A program made the position numbers and the translations under genes. This document shows positions 1 to 7,437 of a stretch of 49,068 bases of DNA, one piece after another; the stretch's first letter is position 1, and every line of letters begins with the position of its first letter. The notes beneath the pieces are model-generated. The model had not been told where the DNA came from and made no database searches. It worked only from the letters and a program-made list of their open reading frames with translations. Source of the stretch: a bacterium (lineage in GTDB: Bacteria > Patescibacteriota > Saccharimonadia > Saccharimonadales > Saccharimonadaceae); assembly GCA_030530825.1 (NCBI GenBank), contig JAUMUF010000002.1:45622-94689 (forward strand), given 5' to 3'.

Positions 1-211
1 CGAAAGAGATGGGCCGAATTAGATTACGAACGCGGTAAGTTGGGAATGCCTACTGGTCCAGAAATCTGGAGTGGAAAAGGATGGTACCAATCTTACGAAA
101 AAGGCTTCATCATTGGAACTGGCAGAACTGGATACTGGGAGTCTATGGGCGAAATTCGAAAGAGATGGGCCGAATTAGATTACGAACGCGGTAAGTTGGG
201 AATGCCTACTG
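1..211 (+). repeat. 55-bp perfect direct repeat, 156-bp period
   Basis: Bases 1-55 and 157-211 are identical. The period of 156 bp equals 52 codons, one LGFP unit, so the repeat is in frame and is a substrate for unequal recombination that changes repeat number. Confidence 0.9.
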
Positions 212-321
212 ACGGAATAAAAACCAACGAAGACGGTTTAGAGAGTCAAGATTTTGAAGGTGGATACATATCAAATAAAAGTGAAGAATTCGTTGAATAT
301 ATAACTAAAAATAGCCTTTGA
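1..321 (+). CDS. LGFP-repeat surface protein, C-terminal part (5'-partial)
   Basis: The frame is open from base 1, so the gene begins upstream and only about 106 C-terminal residues are visible. They consist of LGFP-type repeats with the pattern W..KGWYQSY..GFIIGT...GYW.S.G.IRKRW..L.YE.GKLGMPT. LGFP repeats occur in secreted or wall-bound proteins of actinobacteria and other monoderms and are thought to attach proteins to the cell wall. The repeat period is 52 residues, and bases 1-55 recur exactly at 157-211. The protein ends with a short non-repeat tail (about 30 residues, acidic) and a TGA stop. Next to a polysaccharide exporter this fits a cell-surface function; the N-terminal domain is unknown. 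Confidence 0.8.
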   Translation, partial: RKRWAELDYERGKLGMPTGPEIWSGKGWYQSYEKGFIIGTGRTGYWESMGEIRKRWAELDYERGKLGMPTDGIKTNEDGLESQDFEGGYISNKSEEFVEYITKNSL

Positions 322-336
322 GTAGGCTATTTTTTA
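308..336. terminator. Bidirectional terminator hairpin
   Basis: AATAGCCT (310-317) pairs with AGGCTATT (324-331) around a 6-base loop, followed by TTTTT. It overlaps the stop of the LGFP gene and lies just past the stop of the convergent ABC ATPase gene; A-rich DNA on the left side gives a U-tract on the minus strand too. Confidence 0.75.
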
Positions 337-1493
337 GTTATATTAATGAAGTTATTATTCAATAATGAATAATTCGTTATTTGTTTGGAATTATGGAATT
401 CAAAAAAGCAAGATTCATCATCCTTTGAATATTTTATCATATTGTCTTGGTGATGCTTATTAGAATATCTTAAAGATGCATATATCTTCATTTTACTACT
501 ATTAAAAATATCTAAATCTATGTGGAATTTATGAGTATTGACACCCTTTTTAGCGTCGTAGTTTTCACTATTGAAGACTATTCCGCCACGACCAACATCG
601 ACAATAACAAAATTAAAATAGGTTTTTTCTTTAATTTCATTATTATATTCTATACTAAAGTCAAACCCTTTCTCTGCTGTGGTGATATGCTTATCTGAAT
701 AAACCTTAATATAATTATTGTCGTCCTCAGACTTACTCTTTTTGGTCTTAGATGACGAATTTGATTCAACATAATAGTTAACAGCATCTTCAACGCTACC
801 ATCTACAGTTAAATCACCCCCATCTATCACAATCGCTTTATTACAATATTTGCGAACACTTTCCATAGAGTGAGTTACAAGAATAACCGTCTTTGTTTTA
901 TCTTTCTTTATCTCAGAGAAGAAATTATCGCACTTTCTCTGAAAAGCCTCATCGCCAACAGCCAAAACTTCATCCAAGACGAGAATGTCGCCCTGCGCTT
1001 TGATCGCGATAGAAAACGCCAAGCGCACCTGCATTCCGCTCGAATAATTCTTGAGTTTCTGATCCATAAATTGCTCAAGTTCAGCAAATTCGACAATATC
1101 ATCATACATCGCCGAGATTTCCTCCCTAGAAAATCCTAACAATGCGCCGTTCAAATAAATATTCTCGCGACCAGTTAGTTCTGGATTAAAGCCAACACCA
1201 AGTTCAATAAACGGAATCAGCGTGCCATTCACCTTGACCGAGCCTTTTTCTGGCGTGTAAATTTGCGAAATAATTTTAAGTAAAGTTGATTTTCCGGAGC
1301 CATTTCGACCAACAATTCCAAAGAAATCACCCTTTTCAACCTTAAACGAAATATCCTTCAAAACTTGATATTCTTTATATCCCTTCACCCCTTTTGTCCA
1401 GTTAACAAAAGCCTGCTTTATCCCATTAGCCTGTTCTGTCGGCAGACGAAAACTCTTCGATACATTTTTAACTTCTAAAGCATATTTACCCAT
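327..1493 (-). CDS. Polysaccharide/teichoic-acid ABC exporter, ATP-binding subunit (Wzt/TagH-like)
   Basis: This is the ATPase of a polysaccharide ABC exporter. Walker A GRNGSGKST is at residues 62-70, the signature YSSGMQ near 150-155, Walker B ILVLDEVLAVGD at 170-181 and the switch His in VTHS near 208. The GENIYLNGALLG and DEAFQRKC segments are typical of the Wzt/TagH branch. After about residue 245 there is a beta-rich C-terminal extension of about 140 residues, like the Wzt_C glycan-recognition domain. It follows the permease gene directly (the stop and start share one base), so the two form one operon that exports an undecaprenyl-linked glycan. The substrate cannot be told from the sequence. 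Confidence 0.9.
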   Translation of the reverse strand: MGKYALEVKNVSKSFRLPTEQANGIKQAFVNWTKGVKGYKEYQVLKDISFKVEKGDFFGIVGRNGSGKSTLLKIISQIYTPEKGSVKVNGTLIPFIELGVGFNPELTGRENIYLNGALLGFSREEISAMYDDIVEFAELEQFMDQKLKNYSSGMQVRLAFSIAIKAQGDILVLDEVLAVGDEAFQRKCDNFFSEIKKDKTKTVILVTHSMESVRKYCNKAIVIDGGDLTVDGSVEDAVNYYVESNSSSKTKKSKSEDDNNYIKVYSDKHITTAEKGFDFSIEYNNEIKEKTYFNFVIVDVGRGGIVFNSENYDAKKGVNTHKFHIDLDIFNSSKMKIYASLRYSNKHHQDNMIKYSKDDESCFFEFHNSKQITNYSLLNNNFINITKK

Positions 1494-2317
1494 TACATCA
1501 TCTCCGCAAATTTCTTTGAATTCTCACTAAAATACCACAGTCCAAAAACGACAAGACCCACAACAATAACAATAGGAATGACAACTAGTAAGTGATTGGG
1601 AAAAATCGTCCAAAATGTCGGAACTTCTCGCGCTACAAGATTATGTCTAAGATCTTGAATAGCAAAAGCAATTGGATTAATCATCATAATCTTAGAAAGA
1701 GAAATACCGAAAATCGCAACCTTTGACACTAATGAAATTGGGTACATTATCGGCATCGAATACATCAAAATCTGCATAAACACGTCCCAGATATGAGAAA
1801 TATCACGAAATTTAACATAAAGCGTTGCGAGGATCAGCGAGAATCCAAACGCTGCACCAAACAGAAGCAGAATATCGAATGGAACCAAAATAATCTTCCA
1901 ACTAAATCCGACCCCAGAAATAATCGCAAAAAGCAAAACTACACCAAGGTTAATAGTTAGCGAAATTAACGCTGTCGCCATTGACGATAAAATCACGATA
2001 TATTTTGGAAAATTAATCTTTCGAAGTAGGTCGCCACGCGCCACAATAGAGTTCATGCCAAGACTTGTCGCTTCAGTAAAGAATCCCCAAAGACTGATAC
2101 CAAGAAGAAGTGTTATTGGATAATGCGGAATATTAGGATCTGTAATTTTCAAAAATCTAACAAACACAAAATACATCACCACAAACATCATCAGCGGCTT
2201 CAATACACTCCATAAAATGCCAAGAAAAGACCCTTGATAACGCAACTTGAAGTCGGTTTTTATGAGTTCATAAAGAAGCACACGATTCTTCTTTTCAAAT
2301 AGTCCAAAATTCTTCAT
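1493..2317 (-). CDS. Polysaccharide ABC exporter permease (Wzm/TagG-like, ABC-2 type)
   Basis: A 274-residue membrane protein with about six hydrophobic helices and the usual ABC-2 opening (YELIKTDFKLRYQGSFLG followed by LWSVLKPLMMF), which is the cytoplasmic amphipathic segment of Wzm/TagG/RfbA exporters. It forms the membrane channel for the partner ATPase encoded next to it. The -10 box TATAAT on the minus strand (2328-2333) lies 10 bases before the ATG, in an intergenic space of only 41 bases shared with the divergent glycosyltransferase promoter. Both operons thus face away from one control region and probably serve the same surface glycan. Confidence 0.88.
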   Translation of the reverse strand: MKNFGLFEKKNRVLLYELIKTDFKLRYQGSFLGILWSVLKPLMMFVVMYFVFVRFLKITDPNIPHYPITLLLGISLWGFFTEATSLGMNSIVARGDLLRKINFPKYIVILSSMATALISLTINLGVVLLFAIISGVGFSWKIILVPFDILLLFGAAFGFSLILATLYVKFRDISHIWDVFMQILMYSMPIMYPISLVSKVAIFGISLSKIMMINPIAFAIQDLRHNLVAREVPTFWTIFPNHLLVVIPIVIVVGLVVFGLWYFSENSKKFAEMM

Positions 2318-2323
2318 ACTAAT

Positions 2324-2352
2324 TTCAATTATATCAGATTTTATGTTAAAAT
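2324..2352 (+). promoter_or_regulatory. Promoter of GtrB-like gene, leaderless type
   Basis: Extended -10 TATGTTAAAAT (2342-2352) with weak -35 TTCAAT (2324-2329, 17-base spacer). Only 6 bases separate the -10 from ATG 2359, so transcription should start at or next to the start codon. A minus-strand -10 (2328-2333) for the ABC operon overlaps it. Confidence 0.6.
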
Positions 2353-2358
2353 AAAAGA

Positions 2359-3327
2359 ATGAAACCGCTTATAACTATTATGATTCCTGCTTATAATGAA
2401 GAAAAAGTCTTGCCGCTTCTCTTTCAGCGTCTCGCAAATTTGGCGAAGAAAACCGCAGATTACGACTTCGAGTTCTTGTTTATTAATGACGGCTCAAGAG
2501 ATAAAACCTTTGAAATCATCAAGCAAGCATCAACTCGTGATCAAAGGATTTCTTATGTCAACCTTTCTCGAAACTTTGGTAAGGAGCGTGCGATGCTCGC
2601 TGGGTTTGATACAGCAAGTGGTGATGCAGTGGTAATTATAGATGCTGATCTTCAAGACCCGCCAGAGTTAATTCCACGGATGATAAAATTCTGGGAGCAA
2701 GGTTATGATGATGTCTACGCCAAGCGCGAATCTCGCGAGGGTGAAACTTGGCTCAAAAAAGCAACTTCCAAGTGGTTCTACTCAATCTTGGAAAAAATTT
2801 CCGATGTCGAAATTCAGCGCGACACAGGCGATTTTCGCCTCCTCGACCGTCGAGCAATAGAGGAACTAAAAAAACTTCGAGAAAACAATCGATACACCAA
2901 GGGTATGTTCTCTTGGGTGGGTTTTAATAAAAAGGAAATAACTTACGCCCGCGACCCTCGTGCGGCTGGAGAAACTAAGTGGAATTATTTCAAACTAACC
3001 AATCTGGCGATTGAGGGTATCACCAGTTTTACAACTTCACCACTTAGAATTTCATTTTTTGCAGGACTTATAATTTCAACATTTGCGTTTTTTTGGATTG
3101 CATATCTTTTAATTCGGCCTCTATTTGGAGTGCCTACTGGTGATGGATATTCTTCTTTGATGAGCGTCATTTTATTCCTTGGTGGAGTTCAACTGCTCTC
3201 GCTTGGAATTATTGGCGAATATATCGGCAGGATTTTCACCGAGACCAAGAATCGCCCCGTCTATATCGCGCAAGAAATTAAAAAATATCAAAGGAATAAA
3301 AATGAAAAATCTCGCAAGTCTATCTAA
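2359..3327 (+). CDS. GT2 family glycosyltransferase, GtrB/DPM1-like
   Basis: A polyprenyl-phosphate glycosyltransferase. It has the GT-A start IPAYNEE (residues 9-15), NDGSRD (43-48), the metal-binding DADLQDPPE (95-103), the acceptor loop QRDTGDFRLLDRR near 155-167, and two C-terminal transmembrane helices as in GtrB/ArnC. These enzymes transfer a sugar from a nucleotide donor to undecaprenyl phosphate on the cytoplasmic face. The following gene overlaps it by 26 bases and encodes a GtrA-like protein, the usual partner that flips the lipid-linked sugar. The sugar is not identifiable. Confidence 0.92.
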   Translation: MKPLITIMIPAYNEEKVLPLLFQRLANLAKKTADYDFEFLFINDGSRDKTFEIIKQASTRDQRISYVNLSRNFGKERAMLAGFDTASGDAVVIIDADLQDPPELIPRMIKFWEQGYDDVYAKRESREGETWLKKATSKWFYSILEKISDVEIQRDTGDFRLLDRRAIEELKKLRENNRYTKGMFSWVGFNKKEITYARDPRAAGETKWNYFKLTNLAIEGITSFTTSPLRISFFAGLIISTFAFFWIAYLLIRPLFGVPTGDGYSSLMSVILFLGGVQLLSLGIIGEYIGRIFTETKNRPVYIAQEIKKYQRNKNEKSRKSI

Positions 3328-3727
3328 AAATCAAGGCTTCCGCTTTGCTATTATCGGCGGATTGAATACAATTCTCGATATTGTAATTTTGGTGATTTTG
3401 ACTAATTTTGGAGTGAACAAAATTATTGCCAATATTTTTTCAACTGGCATTACTTTTTTGAATAGTTTTGGCTTAAATAAAAAATACACCTTTAAAAGTG
3501 AGTTAAAATCAAAAAAACAATTAGCAAAAGAAATGGTCCTTTTCACTATAGTTACACTTTTCGGGCTTTGGGTAGTTCAAGGTTTTATAATTTTTTTGCT
3601 TAGCCCAATTGCCAAAAACTTAATAAATAATGATGGGATCGCCACAATATTGGCTAAAATCCCAGCCACAGCCGTAAGCATGATTTGGAACTTTATACTC
3701 TATAAAAAAGTCGTTTTCAAAAAATAA
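3302..3727 (+). CDS. GtrA-like lipid-linked sugar flippase
   Basis: A 141-residue protein with four predicted transmembrane helices and the GtrA pattern FRFAIIGGLNTILD near the start, a central N.FGLNKKYTFK and a C-terminal SMIWNFILYKKVVFK. ATG 3302 is chosen because the GtrA domain begins at once after it; a longer frame back to 3179 would run deep inside the glycosyltransferase gene. The 26-base overlap with the GtrB-like gene implies translational coupling. The family is thought to move undecaprenyl-phosphate-sugar across the membrane. Convergent with jag, with a shared terminator. Confidence 0.85.
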   Translation: MKNLASLSKNQGFRFAIIGGLNTILDIVILVILTNFGVNKIIANIFSTGITFLNSFGLNKKYTFKSELKSKKQLAKEMVLFTIVTLFGLWVVQGFIIFLLSPIAKNLINNDGIATILAKIPATAVSMIWNFILYKKVVFKK

Positions 3728-3734
3728 ACCTTAT

Positions 3735-3768
3735 AAAACCCGAGAATTTACAACTCGGGTTTTAGTTT
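3735..3768. terminator. Bidirectional terminator
   Basis: AAAACCCGAG (3735-3744) pairs with CTCGGGTTTT (3754-3763). Ten base pairs with A- and T-rich flanks, placed between the convergent gtrA-like and jag genes. Confidence 0.85.
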
Positions 3769-4222
3769 ACTTTTTAGAAATTATCAAGTATCGCTCGCGT
3801 CCCTCGCCCTCAGAATGCGTCTCAATGTCGGAATAATCTTGGGCAACTTTATGGACGATTCGGCGGTCTGCCGCGTTAAGATTGAGTTTGAAGTCCTCAC
3901 CGTTTTCTCGGACCTTGCTGATCCAGCCTTCGGCTTTCTTAGCAATTCTGTCCGCTCGTTGCTTTTTATAATCGGCAACATCAACATTAACTCGGATAAG
4001 TTCTGCGTTCTTTATCGCCAAAGCACCAGAGATAAGTGATTGAAGCGAGCGGATATTCTCAGCATTCTTACCTATTAAAATCGAATTTAATTCGCTCGAA
4101 GGCACAGAAAGTTGTATAACATCATCTTCCGCCGTCGAGTAAACGGCCAAATTCACCCCATAAAAACTCAAAATATCCTCTAAAAACCTTGTAGCAAAAA
4201 CAATTGATTCTTCCCTATTCAT
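3767..4222 (-). CDS. jag: Jag/KhpB-type R3H RNA-binding protein
   Basis: A 151-residue protein ending in an R3H domain (LNAADRRIVHKVAQDYSDIETHSEGEGRERYLIISKK pattern: the DRRIVH and SEGEGRERY elements are visible) preceded by a KH-like segment with IGKNAENIRSLQ near residues 51-62. It lacks the N-terminal Jag_N domain of Bacillus proteins, so it is a short KH-R3H form. KhpB/Jag binds RNA and influences cell-wall synthesis. The gene directly follows yidC, and the yidC TAA overlaps this ATG by one base, the conserved yidC-jag pairing found in most bacteria. Confidence 0.88.
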   Translation of the reverse strand: MNREESIVFATRFLEDILSFYGVNLAVYSTAEDDVIQLSVPSSELNSILIGKNAENIRSLQSLISGALAIKNAELIRVNVDVADYKKQRADRIAKKAEGWISKVRENGEDFKLNLNAADRRIVHKVAQDYSDIETHSEGEGRERYLIISKK

Positions 4223-5133
4223 TACTTTTTCCTCCCATCTTTTGCTTTAATCCGCCGGACTTTTGCCCCGCTTGAAGTCACCCTTTCGACGACTTTGGCT
4301 TCTTTAGCCTTCTTGACTTTTTTGTCGATAGGTGAAGTTTCTTCTTTTTGATTCAAAATAATTCTCTGTTGAATCAATTGAATCAAGTTGGAAACAAAGT
4401 AATAAAAAGTTATCGCACCATAAAAGTTAATCATTGTCAAAAACATTAGGATCGGCAACATTGTGCTCATATTTTTTGAGACAATCCCGTTAAGTTCGGC
4501 TTGATCAGCCTCTTTACCTTCTGCCGCTTCCTTCATAATTTCACTAAATTTACGCATCTTTTTGCCGGCGTTCACCTGCTTCATCAGATAATATTGAACC
4601 CAACTCGAGAAAATCGCCGTCACGAACAAAAACACGCTCGAACGACTCTCAAAAGGATATGCCTTTTCAGAAAGATGAATCACGCCAAACAACTTTGGCT
4701 TAAACTCTTTGTCAGAGGTCAATTCCTTTACGCGAGAAAATTCCGCCACTGGTTTATATGCGAATTTGGAAATTTCTGTTCTTCGGACCACAATATTTAA
4801 CGCAGTAAAAAGCGTAATAAAAATCATAACTTGAATAATCGAAGTTAAGATCGTCCTGCCTTGCTTGATGCCATTTTCTCGATAAAGCGCCATCGTTTGG
4901 ATCAACTCGGCGTTTCGATTACCCTTGGTGTTCTTTTTAATTTCTGCCAATTTCGGCTGAAGATCGCGGATTTTTTTGCTTTGTTGAAGGTTAGCGCGGG
5001 TAATTGGCCAGAGAGCAAACTTCACAATTACCGCAAAAAGAATAATTGAAACTCCAAAGTCACCAATAATTTGATAAATGGTCAAAAGTAAGTTCAAAAT
5101 CGGTTGAGTAATCAGTAATTCAAATAAATTCAT
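4222..5133 (-). CDS. yidC: Membrane protein insertase YidC/Oxa1 family
   Basis: A 303-residue polytopic protein of the short (Gram-positive SpoIIIJ/Oxa1) form without a large periplasmic domain. The sequence GDFGVSIILFAVIVKFALWPIT with the following QQSKKIRDLQPKLAEIKKN amphipathic stretch is the Oxa1 hallmark (the conserved hydrophilic-groove Arg is not obvious), and the C-terminal MNFYGAITFYYFVSNLIQLIQQ helix plus a Lys-rich tail that binds ribosomes is typical. It inserts and folds inner-membrane proteins, alone or with SecYEG. It sits between rnpA and jag in the standard order and has its own leaderless-type promoter. Confidence 0.92.
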   Translation of the reverse strand: MNLFELLITQPILNLLLTIYQIIGDFGVSIILFAVIVKFALWPITRANLQQSKKIRDLQPKLAEIKKNTKGNRNAELIQTMALYRENGIKQGRTILTSIIQVMIFITLFTALNIVVRRTEISKFAYKPVAEFSRVKELTSDKEFKPKLFGVIHLSEKAYPFESRSSVFLFVTAIFSSWVQYYLMKQVNAGKKMRKFSEIMKEAAEGKEADQAELNGIVSKNMSTMLPILMFLTMINFYGAITFYYFVSNLIQLIQQRIILNQKEETSPIDKKVKKAKEAKVVERVTSSGAKVRRIKAKDGRKK

Positions 5134-5140
5134 ACTTTTA

Positions 5141-5149
5141 ATTATATCA
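5141..5149 (-). promoter_or_regulatory. Extended -10 promoter of yidC
   Basis: The minus strand reads TGATATAAT (5149 to 5141), 7 bases before the yidC ATG at 5133, which predicts a leaderless yidC-jag transcript. Confidence 0.55.
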
Positions 5150-5156
5150 AACCCCG

Positions 5157-5510
5157 TTATTTTTTACAATAAAATCCGGCTTCGCTGAAAATCTCTTTAA
5201 TTGAATCTCGCAATTCTTCGTGCGGCATCTCGCGAACACTTTTATGAAACACCATCACCGCAACATCAAAAACACCTTCGATCTCGGGTAATTCGTGGCG
5301 AATAATCTCATAAACTCGCCTCCGAATCCGGTTGCGCCCAACCGCAGACTTCAAGACTTTCTTCGAAACAACCACCGCAAATCGACTATCTTTTCGTCGT
5401 GAATTTGGTGTAAATTTGACAACGATTTTCTGCGTTCGAACAGCATCACCTTTGGCGTAAACATACCGAAGGCTCCCGTGTCCATGAAATCTGTTTTTAT
5501 AGGCTAACAT
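5157..5510 (-). CDS. rnpA: Ribonuclease P protein component
   Basis: A 117-residue basic protein with the RnpA pattern: an N-terminal FHGHGSLRYVYAKG region, the KFTPNSRRKDSRFAVVVSKKV strand and the RNR motif VGRNRIRRRVYEIIRHE near residues 75-92. It is the protein subunit of RNase P, which trims 5' ends of pre-tRNAs. It lies upstream of yidC-jag in normal order, but rpmH, its almost universal upstream neighbour, is 11.6 kb away. A TATGGTAAAAT -10 element lies 7 bases before its ATG, so it has its own promoter. Confidence 0.9.
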   Translation of the reverse strand: MLAYKNRFHGHGSLRYVYAKGDAVRTQKIVVKFTPNSRRKDSRFAVVVSKKVLKSAVGRNRIRRRVYEIIRHELPEIEGVFDVAVMVFHKSVREMPHEELRDSIKEIFSEAGFYCKK

Positions 5511-5517
5511 TTCTTTA

Positions 5518-5528
5518 ATTTTACCATA
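5518..5528 (-). promoter_or_regulatory. Extended -10 promoter of rnpA
   Basis: Minus strand TATGGTAAAAT at 5528-5518; a 7-base gap to ATG 5510. Same leaderless arrangement as yidC and several other genes here. Confidence 0.6.
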
Positions 5529-5547
5529 TTTCCGCGCAAAATAAAAA

Positions 5548-5576
5548 TTGCTTTTTCAAAAAACTTATGCTATAAT
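5548..5576 (+). promoter_or_regulatory. Promoter of PilB-like gene, leaderless type
   Basis: -35 TTGCTT (5548-5553), 17-base spacer, -10 TATAAT (5571-5576) within TATGCTATAAT. The start codon ATG 5584 is 7 bases downstream. An in-frame TTG at 5548 lies inside the promoter and is not the start. Confidence 0.7.
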
Positions 5577-5583
5577 TTCAATA

Positions 5584-6843
5584 ATGAAAACGGGTAGGCA
5601 AAACAGGAAGGCTTTTGAAGTTGACGAATTAGTGAAGACCATCGCTGAAGAGATTTTGAGCGAAGGATTTTCTAAAAAAGCAACTGATATCCACATCGAA
5701 CCAAGAGAAAATCACACCTTGGTTCGTCTTAGGATTGGTGGAATGCTCAAAACAGCCAAAACTCTTCCGCTTGAACTTTCTGCCAAACTCGCCAAATATT
5801 TCAAATTTTTAGCAGAACTCAATTTTTCAGAAAAGACTTTTACCCAGATTGGGCAATTTTCGAGAGAAGATTATCGCGTCCGAGTGTCAACTTCGCCAGT
5901 TTTTTTGGGCGAGAAAACAACTTTAAGAATCCTTCGGAAGCAAAATTCTGTTCGTAAATTAGATCAGATTGGTCTATGGGGCAAAAATCTTCAATCTGTT
6001 GAAAAGGCATTATCGCAACCCCGTGGCGTGATTATTACTTTTGGTGAAGGCAAAAATTCAACCAACTTTGCACTTTTGGAGCGTTTGATTTCAGAAGAAA
6101 AAAATATAGTTTCCGTAGAGCGACAAATCGAGAAGATTTTGACGGGCGTTAATCAAATCGCTATCAATCCTAAAATAGGACTGGACTATCCGCAAGTTCT
6201 TCATGCCGCACTTTCACAAAATCCAGATGTGGTTTTGGTTGACTCTGTTAAAGATAAGCAAACGGCTGAAATTATCTTTGAAGCCGCAATGAGCGGAAAA
6301 CTCATCATCGCATCCCTCCCTGTCCATAAAACCAGCCAAGTTGTGCCGTTTTTAAAATATCTCGGCGTGGATTATTTCTTGAGTTCCGCCAATATTTTAG
6401 CGATTATTGGTCAAACTTTAATCCGCACAACAGATGAAAAAAATCTTATTTTTGAAGAAATTCCGCCACAAGATAGTCAAGCGATTTTGTCAGATTTCAA
6501 TATTTCAGCGCAAAATCTTCATAATCTTGAGATCGCCGCTCGAGAATATTTTAGCCAAAATTCACCGCTAAAAACAACTTCCGCGTCAATCAAAAAACTC
6601 GCTAAATTCCCTGAAAATAAAGAGATTTTTACGGGATCAACTGCGATTTTCGAAGCTATCAATCTATATGAAGCGCCTATTGGTAAAGATTTTCGAAATT
6701 TTCTCTCAACTCAGCCTAATTCATCCGAGATTGAAGAATTTCTGCTCGAAAATAACTATATTACAATTAAAATTGACGGACTTGTCAAGAGTTTAAGAGG
6801 ACAAACTTCGCTCAAAGAAGTTATAAGAAGGACTGGGTTTTAA
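5584..6843 (+). CDS. Degenerate PilB/GspE-like type II secretion ATPase homologue
   Basis: 419 residues that follow the GspE/PilB plan: KKATDIHIEPRENHTLVRLRIGG-type N2 domain (residues 31-53), then a RecA-like core with G.NQIAINPKIGLDYPQVLHAAL..NPDVVLV (188-219). The catalytic motifs are eroded. Where PilB has GPTGSGKTT there is FGEGKNST (153-160), without the Walker Lys in register. The Asp box VEDP.E reads VERQIE, the Walker B segment LVGEIRD reads LVDSVKD, and the His box LHTN reads LPVHK. The fold is probably kept but ATP hydrolysis is unlikely, which suggests a structural or regulatory paralogue of a type IV pilus ATPase. No pilus genes adjoin it. Confidence 0.8.
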   Translation: MKTGRQNRKAFEVDELVKTIAEEILSEGFSKKATDIHIEPRENHTLVRLRIGGMLKTAKTLPLELSAKLAKYFKFLAELNFSEKTFTQIGQFSREDYRVRVSTSPVFLGEKTTLRILRKQNSVRKLDQIGLWGKNLQSVEKALSQPRGVIITFGEGKNSTNFALLERLISEEKNIVSVERQIEKILTGVNQIAINPKIGLDYPQVLHAALSQNPDVVLVDSVKDKQTAEIIFEAAMSGKLIIASLPVHKTSQVVPFLKYLGVDYFLSSANILAIIGQTLIRTTDEKNLIFEEIPPQDSQAILSDFNISAQNLHNLEIAAREYFSQNSPLKTTSASIKKLAKFPENKEIFTGSTAIFEAINLYEAPIGKDFRNFLSTQPNSSEIEEFLLENNYITIKIDGLVKSLRGQTSLKEVIRRTGF

Positions 6844-6850
6844 CTAAAAC

Positions 6851-6879
6851 TTGCCTTTGGTTGTCGCTTATGTTAAAAT
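6851..6879 (+). promoter_or_regulatory. Promoter of PRC-barrel gene, leaderless type
   Basis: -35 TTGCCT (6851-6856), 17-base spacer, -10 TAAAAT (6874-6879) inside TATGTTAAAAT. ATG 6886 follows after 6 bases. Confidence 0.65.
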
Positions 6880-6885
6880 AATACT

Positions 6886-7437
6886 ATGCTAATCCTATCT
6901 TCACGCCTCGAGAATACCCCTGTTATGGCTCTTCAAACAGGTTCACAGTTGGCTGTTGCGGGCGAGCCTGTAATTGACCCCCGCAATCTACAGATCGTAG
7001 CGTATCATTTGGAGGCTAATGTTTTTTCGAAAGAAAAAATGCTTCTTCGAATCGCAGAAATAAGAGAGCTCTCTCGTCTTGGCTACATCATCGACTCTGG
7101 TGAAGATTTTATTTTACCTGATGACGTTATCAAAATTAAAGAAATTCTAGACCTTGACTTTCATCTTAAAGGCATTAAAGTAGTTGATAAAAATGGAAAA
7201 AATGTCGGAAAAGTCGTAGATTTTACTATAAATCTTGCAACTTTCACAATTCAGCAACTCATCGTAAAAAGAAGTCTTTTTTTACGACTGTCCGACACTG
7301 AACTTACAATTCCAACCCAGAAAATAGTGGAAATAACAGATGAAAAAATCATTATAGATAACGAGATCGAAGAAATACATACAAGAAGCAAAAAAGAAGA
7401 TTTCATCCCTAATTTTACTAATCCGTTCAGAAATTAA
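6886..7437 (+). CDS. PRC-barrel domain protein
   Basis: A 183-residue soluble protein with two PRC-barrel-like halves. The clearest is at about residues 96-165 (KGIKVVDKNGKNVGKVVD followed by a strand-rich section ending EIIIDN-like); the first is near 22-70 (GEPVIDPRNLQIVAYHLE). PRC-barrel proteins bind RNA or protein partners (as in RimM) or act in the photosynthetic reaction centre; the role here is unknown. The 3' end overlaps the convergent recX gene by 11 bases, so the two mRNAs have complementary ends. No terminator lies between them. Confidence 0.75.
   Translation: MLILSSRLENTPVMALQTGSQLAVAGEPVIDPRNLQIVAYHLEANVFSKEKMLLRIAEIRELSRLGYIIDSGEDFILPDDVIKIKEILDLDFHLKGIKVVDKNGKNVGKVVDFTINLATFTIQQLIVKRSLFLRLSDTELTIPTQKIVEITDEKIIIDNEIEEIHTRSKKEDFIPNFTNPFRN

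Noticed and set aside
3179-3301. Upstream extension of the GtrA-like gene by 41 codons
   Set aside because: It would overlap the GtrB-like gene by 149 bases; the GtrA domain starts right after ATG 3302.
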